Origin: Rhexocercosporidium sp. MPI-PUGE-AT-0058
Taxonomy: Eukaryota; Ascomycota; Leotiomycetes; Helotiales
Direction: 5' to 3'
Assembly: GCA_020746875.1 (NCBI GenBank)
Contig: JAGTJL010000004.1
Coordinates: forward strand, 1,550,001 to 1,614,000
Length of the DNA: 64,000 nucleotides
Each line of letters starts with the position of its first letter. Position 1 is the stretch's first letter. The notes under the pieces are model-generated. The model saw only the letters and a program-made list of their open reading frames with translations. It was not told the DNA's origin and searched no databases. Made by a program: the position numbers and the translations under genes. Below, piece after piece: positions 48,211 to 60,340 of this stretch.

Positions 48211-49659
48211 ATCTTCTAGCTCGCACATATGCTTGGATATTGGTCTGCGGGCACGCTTGCCAATGTCAAGAAATTGTATCAATCAATGGACACAACTCCG
48301 AAGTCAGCACCAGATGTCTGCATGATCAGGTGCGATCGATATGGAACCGCGCCAATCCTTCGACATATGTATCCAAGAGCTTTCAAGATTGAACCATCTT
48401 CACAACACATCACCTACTTCCACCCACAATCTTTAACGCTCAAGACTTACCTGATCGCCGTCATGTCCTCTTGGTACTTCAATATTGTGCTCCTGGGAGG
48501 TGCTGGCTACATCAGCCGACTAGTTTCTAGGCAAGTTATCAAAACCTCTTCAACCGATGTGGAATGGGAAGTTGTAGCTAGGTCAACGTGGTCGTTAACA
48601 AACATCTCCCTCGAGTTGACAGGTGTGGTGGCTCAGATTGAAGAAGGTAACTTTCCCCTATGGATGTACATAATCATGACCTCCAGATCCAAGCCCTGGT
48701 ATACTTCTCAATCATCTACCATCATATCGAGAAATAAAGTTCGAGGATCTTGATAAAAGTTCCATACATTCAATAGATTCTCTACAGAACACTCCCAACA
48801 GCGAAGCAGTTCAAAATGGCACACTTTAAAATTTCTACTCAGTGCTGCAGAACTGCGGCAACTTCAGTCTATCAATCCGAGGGCGGATTTACAAGAGGTC
48901 AGCTTCTAAAAAGTGCGAAGTGGCTCATACCCCAGACATAGCTAGGAATTCGCTAGATGATTCGCTGCCGTTCTCAGAAAGATAGAGCGATGCGTTCAGG
49001 TAGATATCGCACCTGTTGCGAAATCAGACTGTGGCTAGAAATCAGACATAGAGCAGGGTAGAGATGCTAATTCCATAAAATTAATATCTTTAATTAGCTG
49101 GTCAGGGAGTTGCAACGGGCCCCCTACTGTATTGCCATCTTGTGTTTCTACCCCGCTTCGTAAACGAGTGGAAAGGGGCAGATTCGTTTGAAGCGAGGTG
49201 TTGCATGCAGCAACTTGACTTTTTGTGTCTGATCCTGTAGCATTACAAATACAAGGACTGAGGTGAGCTAAAATACTCCTTAGTATGCATTCTGGATGGT
49301 TTAAATTATAGACTCTAGAGTCAGAGATTGGGGGCTGCAAAAAGGGAGAGAGGTGGCAGGCTCAGCTTTCGCTTAATATCTTCTACAGGGTAACAAGGCC
49401 CATTGGCAAAGGAATGAAAAATAAACTGCACTTCAGTCGACTTGAGGGGTACAAAGTACCTATGAAACTAAGATGTAACTGAAGGGGGCCTTGTACCCTA
49501 CGATGTACGACTATGTTATCTGACTGGGTATCGGCGATTTTTTGACAGCATTAGTGTCCGCCTGTCACTTCTCTTTCTGGGGGCCATCTCGCTGTACCCC
49601 CTTTCCAAATTTTCTGTCTGAGCCCCTCCGGTCCCACAGCATACCACTACCCCAGCAGC
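48211..49659. other. no gene recognised
   Basis: A plus-strand open frame at 48229-48753 partly reads like protein (RYGTAPILRHMYPRAFKI, AVMSSWYFNIVLLGGAGY), but I cannot place it. It could be a remnant of a neighbouring decayed gene. 48760-49650 shows nothing. Confidence 0.35.
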
Positions 49660-50901
49660 CCAGCCCAGCTAGTTTGCGTGCAGCCCCCCAGCAGAATAAC
49701 ACCACCATCCAACAAATATCATAAGTCTATTGAAGTCACCACCACTCATAGTATCTAGAATCTTTCCAGCGATGAAAACTCCAGACAAGCATTCCAACGA
49801 CACAATCGAGAAGTATATCGAGTAGTATCTCCTATAATCCTCAACATTACAAAGCTGCCCAATGCAGACGGGTGTCAGGCTGATGTTAGAGCCAATGCCA
49901 GGTCAGAACATCAGCGCGAAAATTACGACGCCAGCAGCTGTGTTTGGTCCCTCCGAATGGTAGCTAGGCACCCGAGAACCCATATAACGGTCAGATTGAT
50001 GGCGATAACAGCAGCGTTGAATCCATTACTCGGGTTTCAGGTCAGTCTGTCACTGGTAGGAACACTTGCCGGTCGCCCACTAGCTATGATTGAGGAGGAA
50101 CGATGCATTAACCTCCCATACCTGTCAGCAAGATATCCTGAAAGCAGTCGACCGAAAACGGGTCCCACATTCAGAATCGGAAGGCCCAATGAGTAAAATG
50201 ATGGATTAAATCCCTTGGAGATACAGTATGAATTGATACAAGGCAACGGAACAAATAAAGCAAACTCAAGCAGAAAGACACCCAGAACCACGAGGGCAAG
50301 CGTTAGATAGCCAAGAATCCGGAGATCCGGTCGAGCACTAGATATTCGCCCTAATTTGATCCTTCCTTTAATGAACACGTTCGAGGAAGCAAAGAGGGCC
50401 ATCGAGATGAGAGTGATAATTTTCGTGGCCCAGACGACCCGATTCGTGGGCTGGGGAGTTGCACGATCAATGGGGACATGATAACAAACCTTAACAGTAC
50501 CCAATTGCATCCATACTCAAAACAACCAGCAGACTCCCGGATAGAATCAACCATCTAGCCCTGTACTTGTCGAAAAGGGGCCCAATAAATAGTCCAACAC
50601 CAAAAGTAAGAAATGCGTAGGGGCCGAAGATCCACCCCACCGATGAAACGTCATAATCCTTTAGCTGGTGTGTTGATATGTATGCCTCGAAAGCACCCAT
50701 GGTATTCATAATCCCTAACGATGTAAAGAGAGCACGTTAAGCTCCGAAAACGACAAGCCATGCCGACCCTCCCTCGAGGAGCTCGACATCATCGACCAGG
50801 GTCTTGTTGATTGATTCTGCTGAGGAAGTACTTAGAGTCGACTTTTCCCAATCACTTCGAGGGTCCAACAAGGGAGGGAGGTAAAATTCCGATTCGATCA
50901 T
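49660..50901 (-). pseudogene. dead MFS transporter gene, monocarboxylate-transporter type
   Basis: Minus strand from the ATG at 50901: cytosolic start, then EGGSAWLVVFGA, a TAA at 50737-50739 where relatives have a sense codon (CAA-to-TAA would fit), RALFTSLGIMNTMGAFEAYI, VGWIFGPYAFLTFGVGLFIG, LFDKYRARWLILSGSLLVV. Helices 3 to about 6 are missing. Reading resumes in WATKIITLISMALFASSNVF, GYLTLALVVLGVFLLEFALF, SLGLPILNVGPVFGRLLSGY and LADRYGR. A decayed tail follows, with a TGA in PNTAAGVVIFALMF and the block ISLTPVCIGQLCNVEDY. Breaks, deletion and stops show it is not functional. Relatives import monocarboxylates or export metabolites. Confidence 0.75.
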
Positions 50902-52348
50902 TTAGATAAGAAAGCGCAAATGCAAGAGGAACTCGGAAAGAAGAAACACAGATGAATGATTTTTAGAATCCAATGTGCGCGCGATGGGTGATGAAATCGA
51001 AATTCCTGCTTTGTCTGCATGCCTTCCTTTGTTATGCAATAGCCTCGTGGGGTGAAGAATATGTCTCTGCTGCTCTCGACTGAGTGGTGTAACAAAGAGG
51101 GATATAATAATTTGGAAGACATTCAACACTCAACACTGCTAAAGGGAGACATGCGAGACTGGGAACTCGGAAGAATAGACTAGCATAACTAAACACCATT
51201 CCACAAGACAATGTCGGTCTGGAAATCCTCGCAGGTGCCTCGTTTTGCTCCTATTGGTATGCTTCGTGCTGATGGAAATTACTGTATATTACTCGTGAGT
51301 TTGGCCATGCATTCCTTAACACCATAGAAGAATAGCTTGCATGGATAGGGTCTTCGAAAACCGCGCACTTCGTCTTGTTCTTCCATAAAGTTCTGTCCTG
51401 AGAAGGACGTCTCAACGGGATCAACAACACTTCTGCTCGGCACGAACCTCACTCGAGTTCCACACCGAAATTCGTGAAACAGACGCGAGAAGATCCGGGG
51501 AAATAGCAACATGATCTCCATTAGACGCCAAAACAACTCTCATATTAACAATCACCACCAAATCTTTCCGCGGTGTAGCGCGACCCTGCGCGTCTGTCTC
51601 GCGTTTGTATCTCCACCTGTCAACAACATCCCCTCCCAGCCCCTTGATATCTTGAACCTTCCATTGGGCCTCGTCAAGCTTCACCGTCATCCAGTCGTCC
51701 CATGCGGAGCTGCTCAACGCCCGGCATATCGCCGTGCTGCAGGTTGTGATGTTTCAAGTTATATCATTGGCCCAGCCTTCAGACGTATTGAAACGGCGCC
51801 GCCAAGGCATGCAAGAGCCATGCAACAACCATGCAGGCGGAAGCACTTGAGCACCTGCGCCACCGACATTCGTTCCAGTAGACGCGGTCCTCACGCTCTT
51901 AAACATGTGTCGCGATCGTGACATTTTCGTGTTTTGTGCTCGTTGCGATGCAGGAGATGCATATCCAAAAGATCAAGCGTCTGTCTAAACAATGACTCAC
52001 GTCACGTGGAAGGGGGTTTTGAGGCATTTGCAGGATGGGAGAATTGTGGAGAGGGGATGTGCCTTGGGTATATGATATGATGGCCTCGGACGGGTGGCCT
52101 CTTTCATATTCGCTCTCATTACTGTTGTGTTGCGAAGTGTCTTTTTCTCAAGTGTACCTGCGTGATTTTGACACCAAGTACTGGCCTCGCTTCAGCTCTT
52201 TGCATCGACAACTTTACCCCATCAGCCTACAACACATCATTTGAGTATTTGATACGTCCCTTGTCAAAATCCTTCCAAGACTCGATATTATTTTGGTTTT
52301 CAGTGTCAGCAATAGCCGAATCTTTTTCCTTGACGATATGCGCAAGCT
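50902..52348. other. intergenic with weak minus-strand open frames
   Basis: Minus-strand frame 51717-51421 (start MSSSAWDDWMTVKLDEAQWK, then LVVIVNMRVVL) is protein-like, but short and unrecognised, and could be a gene remnant. The 300 bp before 52349 are the probable promoter of the F-box-like gene. Confidence 0.35.
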
Positions 52349-54049
52349 ATGGCCACTGCCAACCCAACTTTCCTCCGCCTTTGGCGGGACGAGGGGTTAC
52401 GAGCAAACCTGCTCTCACATCTGGACACAGCCTCCATCTGTGCCCTCCGCCTCACAGCATCGGAATGCTGCGACCTCGCAACTCCAGACCTTTTCACCCG
52501 AACCCGCTTGACCTTCACTCCAAGTTCTCTCACTCGCCCATCCAGACTCGAGGCATTGTCTCGAATAGGTCGCCATATCGAGCACCTCACATTCTCCATG
52601 CCACACAGCCCAACAACCTTTCTACCACCCCTCCTAAACCCCTTGACCGGGCGAGAGGTCAACTTCCTATACACCCCTCATACCTCGGCGGGGTCCGTGT
52701 GCCAGCGGCCAAAATACGGATCGCCAGAATTAGCCGACCTCCTAACACAACAATATCCTCCTATCTTCCATGCAGCGACCAATGTACCTGCTTTCGTCAA
52801 GGCAATGACATACATGCCCAATCTCCGACATCTCACCATCTCCTGTCCTAACCAAGACCCAGCTCAGCGATACCGACGAGATGCTGTTGACTATGCACTC
52901 ATTAGTTTGCGAATTGCGATTGAGCGAGCACCAATTGAGAAACTAGAGAAGCTCTCCCTCAACCACATCCATCCTTCCGGCCTCGTGTATCTCCGTCACA
53001 TGCCCGGCTATGGGTGCACACCATCCGCCGGACGAAGGTGGAAGCAGATCAAGAAACTCAGTATCACAATGGATTCCTGGGATTTCCTTGGGTCGAGACC
53101 TGGTCGCGACCACCTCAAAATTCTCGACGACTACATCCGAGCCTTCTCATCTAACCTTGAGAAAGTAAGCTTCGGATGGAGCGGAAGAAGAGGCCCTTGC
53201 CCCCTCACCATTTTCACCGACCCGCTCTTTGCTCCTCCTAGGTCGACGACCAAGTTGTTCGCAGAAGTTACATCGCCAATGTCGCCGCTGCCAGCTGCAC
53301 CTCTACGACCAGCGATGACGTTCCCCAAGCTTCGATACATGCAGGTTCGGAACTCCACAATGTCAACAGAACAAGTATCTGATTTCATCCTTGAGCATCG
53401 ACATACTGTGAAAGAATTCGACTTTGAGAACGTAACTCTCATCAATGGTGGTGTCTGGGAAGATGCCCTGTCTCCTCTGACGAGGAGTAGTGGTAGCGAC
53501 GAATGGCTGTCGCAACACAGCGGCTCCGAGACTGGAAGTTCAACTGGCTTCCAGAGTCAGGACTACCTGGACCAGCTCGGAGACTTCGACGAAGTCATTG
53601 ATACGGCTAGCGATATGCCACCTGAGATCGTACGGACATCCGTTCTAGTCAAGAAAAAGAGAGTGCATCGGAGGCGAAGAAGGAAGCATAAGCACAAGGA
53701 GTCCACTGGGAAGTTGGTCATCTCGAGTCCAATACCCATCGTCGGACCAATTGAAGAAGTCCTGATGCCTACAACATTCAATCCAGATGTACAGGGTGTG
53801 CAGCGCAACGCCGAGATGGAAGCTGCGCAGCAAGAGCTAGCTGATGACCCGGACAAGAGGGTATCGGCACTGAAGAAAGCCAAGGAGGCGGTTTTGAAGC
53901 AACTGGGCAAGGAGTATTGCAGAAACCAGGAGAGAAAGGAACATGTTCGAGGGTTCTTCAAGAACACATGTTCGGCTGGTAGGCAAGGCAGGGTGCTGAT
54001 AGGCCATGAAAGTACGGCTCTGGTTCCCTTGATGTTCAGTCGATATTAG
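52349..54049 (+). CDS. F-box-like protein (566 aa), intronless
   Basis: A single open frame. Residues 1-50 (LWRDEGLRANLLSHLDTASI, CALRLTASECCDLATPDLF) fit a divergent F-box. Next comes a leucine-rich, repeat-like region with short beta/alpha units (MPNLRHLTISCPNQDP, IEKLEKLSLNHIHPSGL, WKQIKKLSITMDSWDFLG, FPKLRYMQVRNSTMS, TVKEFDFENVTLINGG). An acidic Ser-rich linker, a strongly basic cluster (KKKRVHRRRRRKHKHK, possible nuclear signal) and a charged helix (DDPDKRVSALKKAKEAVLKQ) follow. By analogy it would recruit a substrate to an SCF ubiquitin ligase; the substrate is unknown. The start was taken at the first ATG with conserved-looking sequence. The 3' end faces the Bmt6-like gene with only 82 bp between stops. 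Confidence 0.8.
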   Translation: MATANPTFLRLWRDEGLRANLLSHLDTASICALRLTASECCDLATPDLFTRTRLTFTPSSLTRPSRLEALSRIGRHIEHLTFSMPHSPTTFLPPLLNPLTGREVNFLYTPHTSAGSVCQRPKYGSPELADLLTQQYPPIFHAATNVPAFVKAMTYMPNLRHLTISCPNQDPAQRYRRDAVDYALISLRIAIERAPIEKLEKLSLNHIHPSGLVYLRHMPGYGCTPSAGRRWKQIKKLSITMDSWDFLGSRPGRDHLKILDDYIRAFSSNLEKVSFGWSGRRGPCPLTIFTDPLFAPPRSTTKLFAEVTSPMSPLPAAPLRPAMTFPKLRYMQVRNSTMSTEQVSDFILEHRHTVKEFDFENVTLINGGVWEDALSPLTRSSGSDEWLSQHSGSETGSSTGFQSQDYLDQLGDFDEVIDTASDMPPEIVRTSVLVKKKRVHRRRRRKHKHKESTGKLVISSPIPIVGPIEEVLMPTTFNPDVQGVQRNAEMEAAQQELADDPDKRVSALKKAKEAVLKQLGKEYCRNQERKEHVRGFFKNTCSAGRQGRVLIGHESTALVPLMFSRY

Positions 54050-54131
54050 CGTTTGTATTGATGTAGTTTCTGGGAGGGCCTTCTTCACGAATGTATGTTG
54101 AATGAGCAATGAAATGTGTATATTCCAAACA

Positions 54132-55370
54132 TCATATCCTTCGATAAAGATGAAGTTGATACCGCATGTTCTCGATAGCTATGGGATAACGAAGAGTCTC
54201 GTGAATCCTGAACCACCGTGAATCATCTGAAACCACCTTCTCCCACAAGGCAACCGTAGGGTCCTGACCTCTAGGGGCTTCGGTTCCAAGCAGTGTATGT
54301 TCAAGCAGCCACTTCATTGGATACTTCTTAGGTGTTTCCGTGTCACCAGCTGGTCCGAATGTAGTTTCCGAATAAGATCCAGGACTATCGACTACGAGCA
54401 GTAATGTACCTGGCTCGACAGAAGAGGTCAGATTCAGAAGGAGCTTGGTGGTTTTGCTGATTGATGCCGTGTACAGTTCATTTAACGTGAAGAGTAGAGT
54501 GATAAGTGCTTTCTTTCCCTCGGTCAGGGCAAGAAGTCGTTGCCGGTCCATTTCTAGCACATTCTCCATTAGGAATGTTGACTTGAAGCTTCCAACTGCT
54601 ATCAATGGAGAATTTGCCTCCCTGGCTGAAGCATTGGCATACTTTGAAAGCGTCGGGGTTGCAATGAGCCCACTGCTGAGTTTGGTTGAGACATCCTTCC
54701 AATCAGCGTTGTCAACTAGCACGAGGTCAATTTCTTGGCCGGTGGAGTCGTTGCTCTCCTTCAATGGTGGATCCGCATCACAAACTGCCGTATCTGTGAT
54801 AATCAGGGTGTCCAATTTGAGGTCTGCATCATGGGGGCTCCGTTGTTGGGTAGTAGTGCGCAGGAAACGGAGAAAGGCACCAAAGGCGACAACCTCAGCA
54901 GCACCTCCGCCAAAACATATAGCATGCAAACCCCCAGCACCTATGCGCTTCCCACTTCGACAAGGAGGAAATACCGCTGTTAGGTGTTGTTGCAGGTCGA
55001 CCAGTACAGACTGATAGCAAAGCGCTCTGCTTGGACTCCATCGAACGGCGTAGGCCTCGAGGTATTCCTTCCTACCAAAAGCCTGGTCGAAGTCTCTGTC
55101 GTAGAGCCGACCTTTGACCTCTTGCAGCAAAGCTTGTAGCGTCTCCGAGGCCAGAACTTCGGGAAATGTATCTTTAAAGACATTCAGTGCAAGTTGTTGA
55201 AGTTTGAGCGGAACGACAGTTTCTACAGAAGATTTGTTTTTGACCGTCTTGGCGGTTGGTTTCTCCTTGGGTTTTGCTGAATTTTTCTTGACGGAGCCCT
55301 TACGGAGAGATTCTGAATCGTCTCGGACCATTCTGCCACCGTCCTTGACGGCTTTGCCATGCTTGCCCAT
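54132..55370 (-). CDS. bmt6: 25S rRNA uridine-N3 methyltransferase, Bmt6-like (412 aa)
   Basis: A single exon. A Lys-rich N terminus (VKKNSAKPKEKPTAKTVKNK) fits nucleolar targeting. The conserved block LYDRDFDQAFGRKEYLEAYA, VRWSPSRALCYQSVLVDLQ and the SAM-binding loop HAICFGGGAAEVVAFGAFLR are characteristic of the fungal family containing yeast Bmt6, which methylates a uridine in 25S rRNA. Later motifs DLVLVDNADWKDVS, LLLVVDSPGSYSETTFG and YPMKWLLEHTLLG complete a class I methyltransferase fold. Assignment rests on remembered family motifs. The gene is divergent from the SAC phosphatase across a 503-bp region. Confidence 0.8.
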   Translation of the reverse strand: MGKHGKAVKDGGRMVRDDSESLRKGSVKKNSAKPKEKPTAKTVKNKSSVETVVPLKLQQLALNVFKDTFPEVLASETLQALLQEVKGRLYDRDFDQAFGRKEYLEAYAVRWSPSRALCYQSVLVDLQQHLTAVFPPCRSGKRIGAGGLHAICFGGGAAEVVAFGAFLRFLRTTTQQRSPHDADLKLDTLIITDTAVCDADPPLKESNDSTGQEIDLVLVDNADWKDVSTKLSSGLIATPTLSKYANASAREANSPLIAVGSFKSTFLMENVLEMDRQRLLALTEGKKALITLLFTLNELYTASISKTTKLLLNLTSSVEPGTLLLVVDSPGSYSETTFGPAGDTETPKKYPMKWLLEHTLLGTEAPRGQDPTVALWEKVVSDDSRWFRIHETLRYPIAIENMRYQLHLYRRI

Positions 55371-55873
55371 TGTGAACGTTCTTGAAATTCAATGGAAGAA
55401 GGCAGCTTGTCCTGCGGCGGTGGTCAGTTCGTCTAGTCTAGCTCGGCGTAGAGGTCGATGCTGTAGATGAGATGGATGGACGATGGACGATGCCAGTGGT
55501 GGATAATAAATAAATACAATTATTTTTATTGTCTCGCGTCGCCTCGCTTGTTGTCCGAGTCCGAGCCTTAGCCCCTGCACCTAGGTCTAGGTCTAGCCGC
55601 GGGGCACGCGCATCCAGTACGTCAGTGGACAGTTCCGAACCGAGGAGGGGAGGGGAGATATCAAAGACATCACTCTCACCTCATCCCATCATATGCCATG
55701 CCATGCCACCTCGTCTGATCTGTTCACTGTTTCATCTACATCACCCTACCTACTCTTCCACCGGCTGGATGCTCCTCCGGATTAAGCAAACCAAAGCGAA
55801 TAACAGTCTGGCCTAAACGCTGCCTCTTATTTCTTCCACCGGATTTTAATGCCATCTTCGTAGCATCGCCAGC
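55371..55873. promoter_or_regulatory. divergent promoter between Bmt6-like and SAC phosphatase genes
   Basis: 503 bp without a coding frame. It contains an AT-rich stretch AATAAATAAATACAATTATTTTTATT (about 55504-55530) and a CTAGGTCTAGGTCTAG tandem (about 55579-55597). Both genes must start within it, so some elements may be shared. Confidence 0.5.
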
Positions 55874-58800
55874 ATGCCTGGCCTCGCACGCAAACTTCTG
55901 ATATTTGCTGCCGTAGATGGGCTCATTGTTCAACAACGCGGTGGTCCTGCTACCAAAATTGCGTACGAAGACAATTGTATTACACAGGTCTCCAAAGATG
56001 GCTCCCAGGCTGAGAGCAGTGGAACGACGTTCGAGGCATTTGGACTTGTTGGTACAAGCTGGCGCATTTCCCGAATTTTGACCTGTGGATTGTATCTGAC
56101 TGCTATTGAACAGGTTTGTTGACAGTCTCCAAATCCTCTTTCCTAATCACCATTGTCAAGCGGCAGCAAGTAGCTCAGATTAAAGGAAGCCCAGTGTATG
56201 TCATAACCGACGTTGCTCTAACACCGTTGTCATCGAAAACCGAGGCAGAATTGTCGATTGCAAATACCCGGTCACTTTTGCAGAAGACCGATGGAGATCA
56301 TGGCATGGATGAAAGCGATACGGATGATGAAGAGGCCGGCTTGTCTGTTAGGATCAGCGATGAGGTTGGGGATGATAGCATACCTACAGGTTCTGCCGCA
56401 ATATCGCAGCCACACAGAAGGACAACCAGCGTTGCTGAAGATGTTATGGCCCGAAAAGGTGGATATGGGAGGTTTGCCCAGAAGTGGTTTTCTAAGAAAG
56501 GCTGGACAGCGGATCAGAGGAGAAATCTGGGAATGACAAGCGCCGAGTCCGATATTGCCAATTCCGGCGAGCTAGGCTCGAAGGATATACGTGCCAAAGT
56601 GCTACCTGCGGCGAACGACAGTCCAAGAAACGAGTCCATTGATGTTGTAGAGTCTCTGCTTCCAAAGCTCCTGCGAACGACACAAATTCTCTTCGGATCG
56701 TCACAAAGTTTCTTCTTCTCTTACGATTACGATTTAACTAGGAGTTTTGCAAATCGGACGAGATCAAAGAACGACGATCCGCTGCACACTCGCGTTGACC
56801 CAACGTTCTGGTGGAACCACAACATCATTCAGCCTTTCATTGAATCCGGGCAAAACTCGCTTATATTGCCTCTCATACAGGGTTTCGTGGGGCAGAGGTC
56901 TTTTGAAATGGACCCGCACCCTCCAAAGGCCATCGTTGGCTTGGATGGTGCCGCAAAGTCATCTGTTGAGTTAGTTGATCTTTCAGCCAGCCAAAGCATG
57001 GAGCAGATGTCGGACAATGGAATTCCCGGCGGACCACAATCTAGTGACCGTAGCACTTCTCACAAGTCATTCTTACTCACATTGATTTCAAGGAGATCTG
57101 TCAAGCGAGCCGGCTTGCGGTATCTTCGCCGTGGGGTTGATGAAGAGGGTTTTACCGCCAATGGCGTTGAGACTGAGCAGATATTATCCGATCCCTCTTG
57201 GGGATCTGGGAGCAAGCTCTACTCTTTTCTGCAGGTTCGAGGAAGCATACCCGTCTTCTTTTCACAGTCTCCGTATTCCTTCAAGCCAGTTCCCCAACTG
57301 TCACACTCAGATGAAACAAACTACAAGAGCTTTAGCCGGCATTTCAAATATCTCTCAGATACATATGGATCTGTTCAGGCTGTCTCGTTAGTTGAAAAGC
57401 ATGGTGCGGAAGCGATAGTTGGAGATCGATACGAAATGTTCCTGAAACGTTTCAACGAAGAAACACCCAAGAAGGTTGGCTTTGAATGGTTTGACTTCCA
57501 TGCAATCTGCAGAGGAATGAAGTTTGAAAATGTTAGCTTGTTAATGGATAAACTCGGCGAGAAATTGGATTTGTTTGGGCAGACTGTGGAATTTGACGGG
57601 GAACAAGTGTCAAAGCAAGAGGGCGTTCTCCGCACAAATTGTATGGACTGCTTGGACCGCACAAATGTGGTTCAGAGCGCATGTGGAATGCGCGCCCTGG
57701 AGAGTCAGCTCAAGGAGGAGGGTATAGACATGAGTCTTCAACCAGACCAGACAACGCAGTGGTTTAACACTGTCTGGGCAGATAACGGTGATGCAGTCTC
57801 AAAACAAGTAAGTCTCATTCTATCAGTGACAAATCCTTCTTAAGCCGCTCGGGTTTCCTACTTCCACAGAAGTTCCTATCGACTGGCTACTCTATCTACC
57901 GCGTGGCAAAGCACTAACAAGTTCTTGTAGTACGCCTCTACTGCCGCGTTGAAGGGCGATTTCACACGGACAAGAAAGCGGGATTTCCAGGGTGCTATTA
58001 AGGATATGGGCCTTTCGATTTCCCGATTTTACAGCGGGTAAGTGGAGTTGCCTTGAACTTGCACGACTTTCGCTGACAGTCGAAGCATTGTAAATGATTA
58101 CTTCAGTCAGGCGGCCATAGACTTCCTTTTGGGTAATGTTACATCAGTTGTCTTCGAGGATTTCGAAGCGAACTTGATGAGTAGCGATCCGGGTGTGTCG
58201 ATGCAAAAGATGAGACAGCATGCTATCGAACAAGCCTCGAGGCTTGTAGTGGCTGACGAGCACGAGGAATTGATTGGAGGATGGACGTTACTCACGCCGC
58301 AGCTTCCCAACACGGTCAAATCATTGCCCTTCGAGGAATCGATCCTGTTACTTACAGATGCCGGCCTGTATTCTGTCCGATTCGATTGGGACATGGAGAA
58401 AGTATCCTCCTTTGAACGTATAGATTTGCAGCACATCTCCCAAATTACATATGGTACATACATCACCTCAACTCTCTCGGCAGCTCAGGTAGACGAGCAA
58501 CATAATGTCGGATTTGTCATCAAATACAAGGCAGGAGCAGACCATATCACCCGAGTGAACACTCGGTCAATGTCAAACATCCAGTCCCGGGCCGAGACCG
58601 ACCTACTGGCTGGAACTTCGGTAGCAGGACCGCAATCAATCTTTAAGAGCTTCACTGGACCAGCAGCACCGGCTCTAGAACTCAGTGTTCTAGCATTGAA
58701 GGCTGTGCCTGTAAGGTCCGCGGTCGCTGGCAACGAGCCACGGCCGAGTGAGATAGAGCAAGTGAAGGGCATCTGCTCTGCGATCGAGCGGATGATCCTC

Positions 58801-58941
58801 CACGGCCAAGTCGTTGAGGTTGGTACAGAGAGGAAGAGCATTATGGAGAGTGGTGAAATCATTTCCCTCTCCGAGGCGAGAAAGAGTACGGGACTTTTGG
58901 AACAGCTCACACATAGTATCAAGAAGCTCGTCTGGGCTTAA
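55874..58941 (+). CDS. SAC-domain phosphoinositide phosphatase with C-terminal hSac2-like domain (937 aa)
   Basis: Exons 55874-56051, 56114-57807, 57931-58037 and 58107-58941 give 938 codons. The first intron (56052-56113) was chosen because it joins EAFGLVG to LLTVSKSSFLITIVKR in frame; without it a stop appears at 56119. The SAC core includes FFFSYDYDLTRSFANR, TFWWNHNIIQPFIESGQ, SLILPLIQGFVGQRSFE, RAGLRYLRRGVDEEGF, ANGVETEQI, SFLQVRGSIPVFFSQSPY and the catalytic CX5R loop NCMDCLDRTN (about 569-575). An acidic Ser-rich insertion (GDHGMDESDTDDEEA) lies near residue 115. After the SAC fold comes FEDFEANLMSSDPGVSMQKM, a region shared with the hSac2/INPP5F branch. Expected activity: removal of phosphate from phosphoinositides on Golgi or endosomal membranes. 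Substrate choice is not readable from the sequence. Confidence 0.9.
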
Positions 58942-59820
58942 AAAGCGCATGGAGTATGTGCTTCTTTTGTACCATGGTGTTGTCATAGAAAGGATGCATA
59001 TACGTAGATCTCGAAAGAATAATCAATTATAATACAAGACAGGGCAGAGGTATAGTTCGAGCTACTGATGATCATGTTATAACAGGCTCTCACATTCCTT
59101 CCAAGATCCAACTTCTTAGGTCACTTGCTGCAACATGCCTCCAAGTCAGGATTTTACATGTGAGAATTGAAGTGAAGAAAGCCTACAATACTCTTTTTGT
59201 ACTCTAAAAAATGAAGAAAAAGCTGGGTCGCCCATCAAGGTTGCTATACATGTAAAGGACCTGAAGGCCACCTTCGCAAATTAAGGAAGTCACAGCGCTC
59301 TCGATGGATTCTGAAAGTGTGGTGATGCTCTAAGGTATTGGTGAATTACCAAAAGTGTGATGTTTGGGATCATTGCCCGTCAATCTGGGAGGGGTCTTGC
59401 GCAGTAGCTTATTGATATACGAGTAGTGGATTATAAATCCCTCCAGATCCGCAGCTTATCTTGGCTGGGGAGCGCTACATAATTGAGCACTGCCTTTGTG
59501 GTCATTTGGGATTTGCAAGTGCTGCCCTGCAAGCAATGGGAAATCGTTGTTCAACCAGCTGAGTATCTCATTTTCGCATGGAACTGAGAATCGGAATTTC
59601 GTTTGGCCTGTTCAAGAGATATTCAAAAGCATCTGCAACACGTTCAAAGTCAAATTTCGGGTGAAAAGCAAGTCCCACCCAAGTTCAAAGGCCGGCTGCA
59701 TTTGTGCAGTGGCTCGATTTGCCTTAAGTTACACATTCGCAAATCCCCATATCGCTGCCATAGCTAAACGCCAATTGCTGTATTCTTCCAGTCCAGCAAG
59801 TGTAATCCGTTACCCACAGA
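58942..59820. other. convergent intergenic region
   Basis: 880 bp between the SAC phosphatase and Snu13 stops. No supportable gene. A plus-strand frame at 59496-59831 overlaps the Snu13 last exon in antisense and has no recognisable motif. Confidence 0.5.
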
Positions 59821-60340
59821 TCAGATCATGAGTCTCTCCACCTTATCCTTCAAGCTTCTGATCTGGTTCATGAGATCGGATGCTTCGTTGGTGGTAATGC
59901 TTGCAGCAATGACGGCACGGCTGACTCCGCAGGCGCGGCCAAGAGAAGTCTTACTTGGTACGTAGACGTATGGAACATTCTACAGAATATGTCAGGATGC
60001 GCTCTGCCGCAGAAGTAGGGGCAAATGGCATACCTTGTCCTCGCACAATAGAGGGAGATGGAGAAGAATGGCGAGAGGAGCGGTGTCTGCTGCGAGGATG
60101 ATGATCTCGGAGATACCTCTGTTGAGTGTCTTTGTAGCCTCGTTGGCTCCCTTCTTCAATTGCCTAGCATGGCTTGCCTGTTGTACGATATCCAGCAACT
60201 CTTGGGTCAATGCAGCATCAGCGACAGGCCAGGCTAGGGAAAAGTTAATATTTGAAGACTATGACAGGATATAGCTGTATTCAGAAAGCGGGTCAAAGAG
60301 CTGAGAGCGTACCTGCGGATCCGTTTTGTTCTTCTGCCAT
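59821..60340 (-). CDS. snu13: Snu13, 15.5K-type U3/U4 snRNP and C/D snoRNP core protein (128 aa)
   Basis: Exons 60340-60313, 60233-60034 and 59979-59821 total 129 codons. Near-canonical sequence: [98 protein letters not shown]. This is the L7Ae/L30e kink-turn RNA-binding fold, with the GANE signature contacting the k-turn. It acts in the nucleus and nucleolus, in U4 snRNP and box C/D snoRNPs. Exon 1 is short (28 nt; start MAEEQNGSA). Length matches the family exactly. Confidence 0.96.

Noticed and set aside
56052..56113. reading straight through the start of the SAC gene
   Set aside because: It hits a stop at 56119 and breaks the conserved N-terminal SAC sequence. A GTACAA to AACAG intron restores it.
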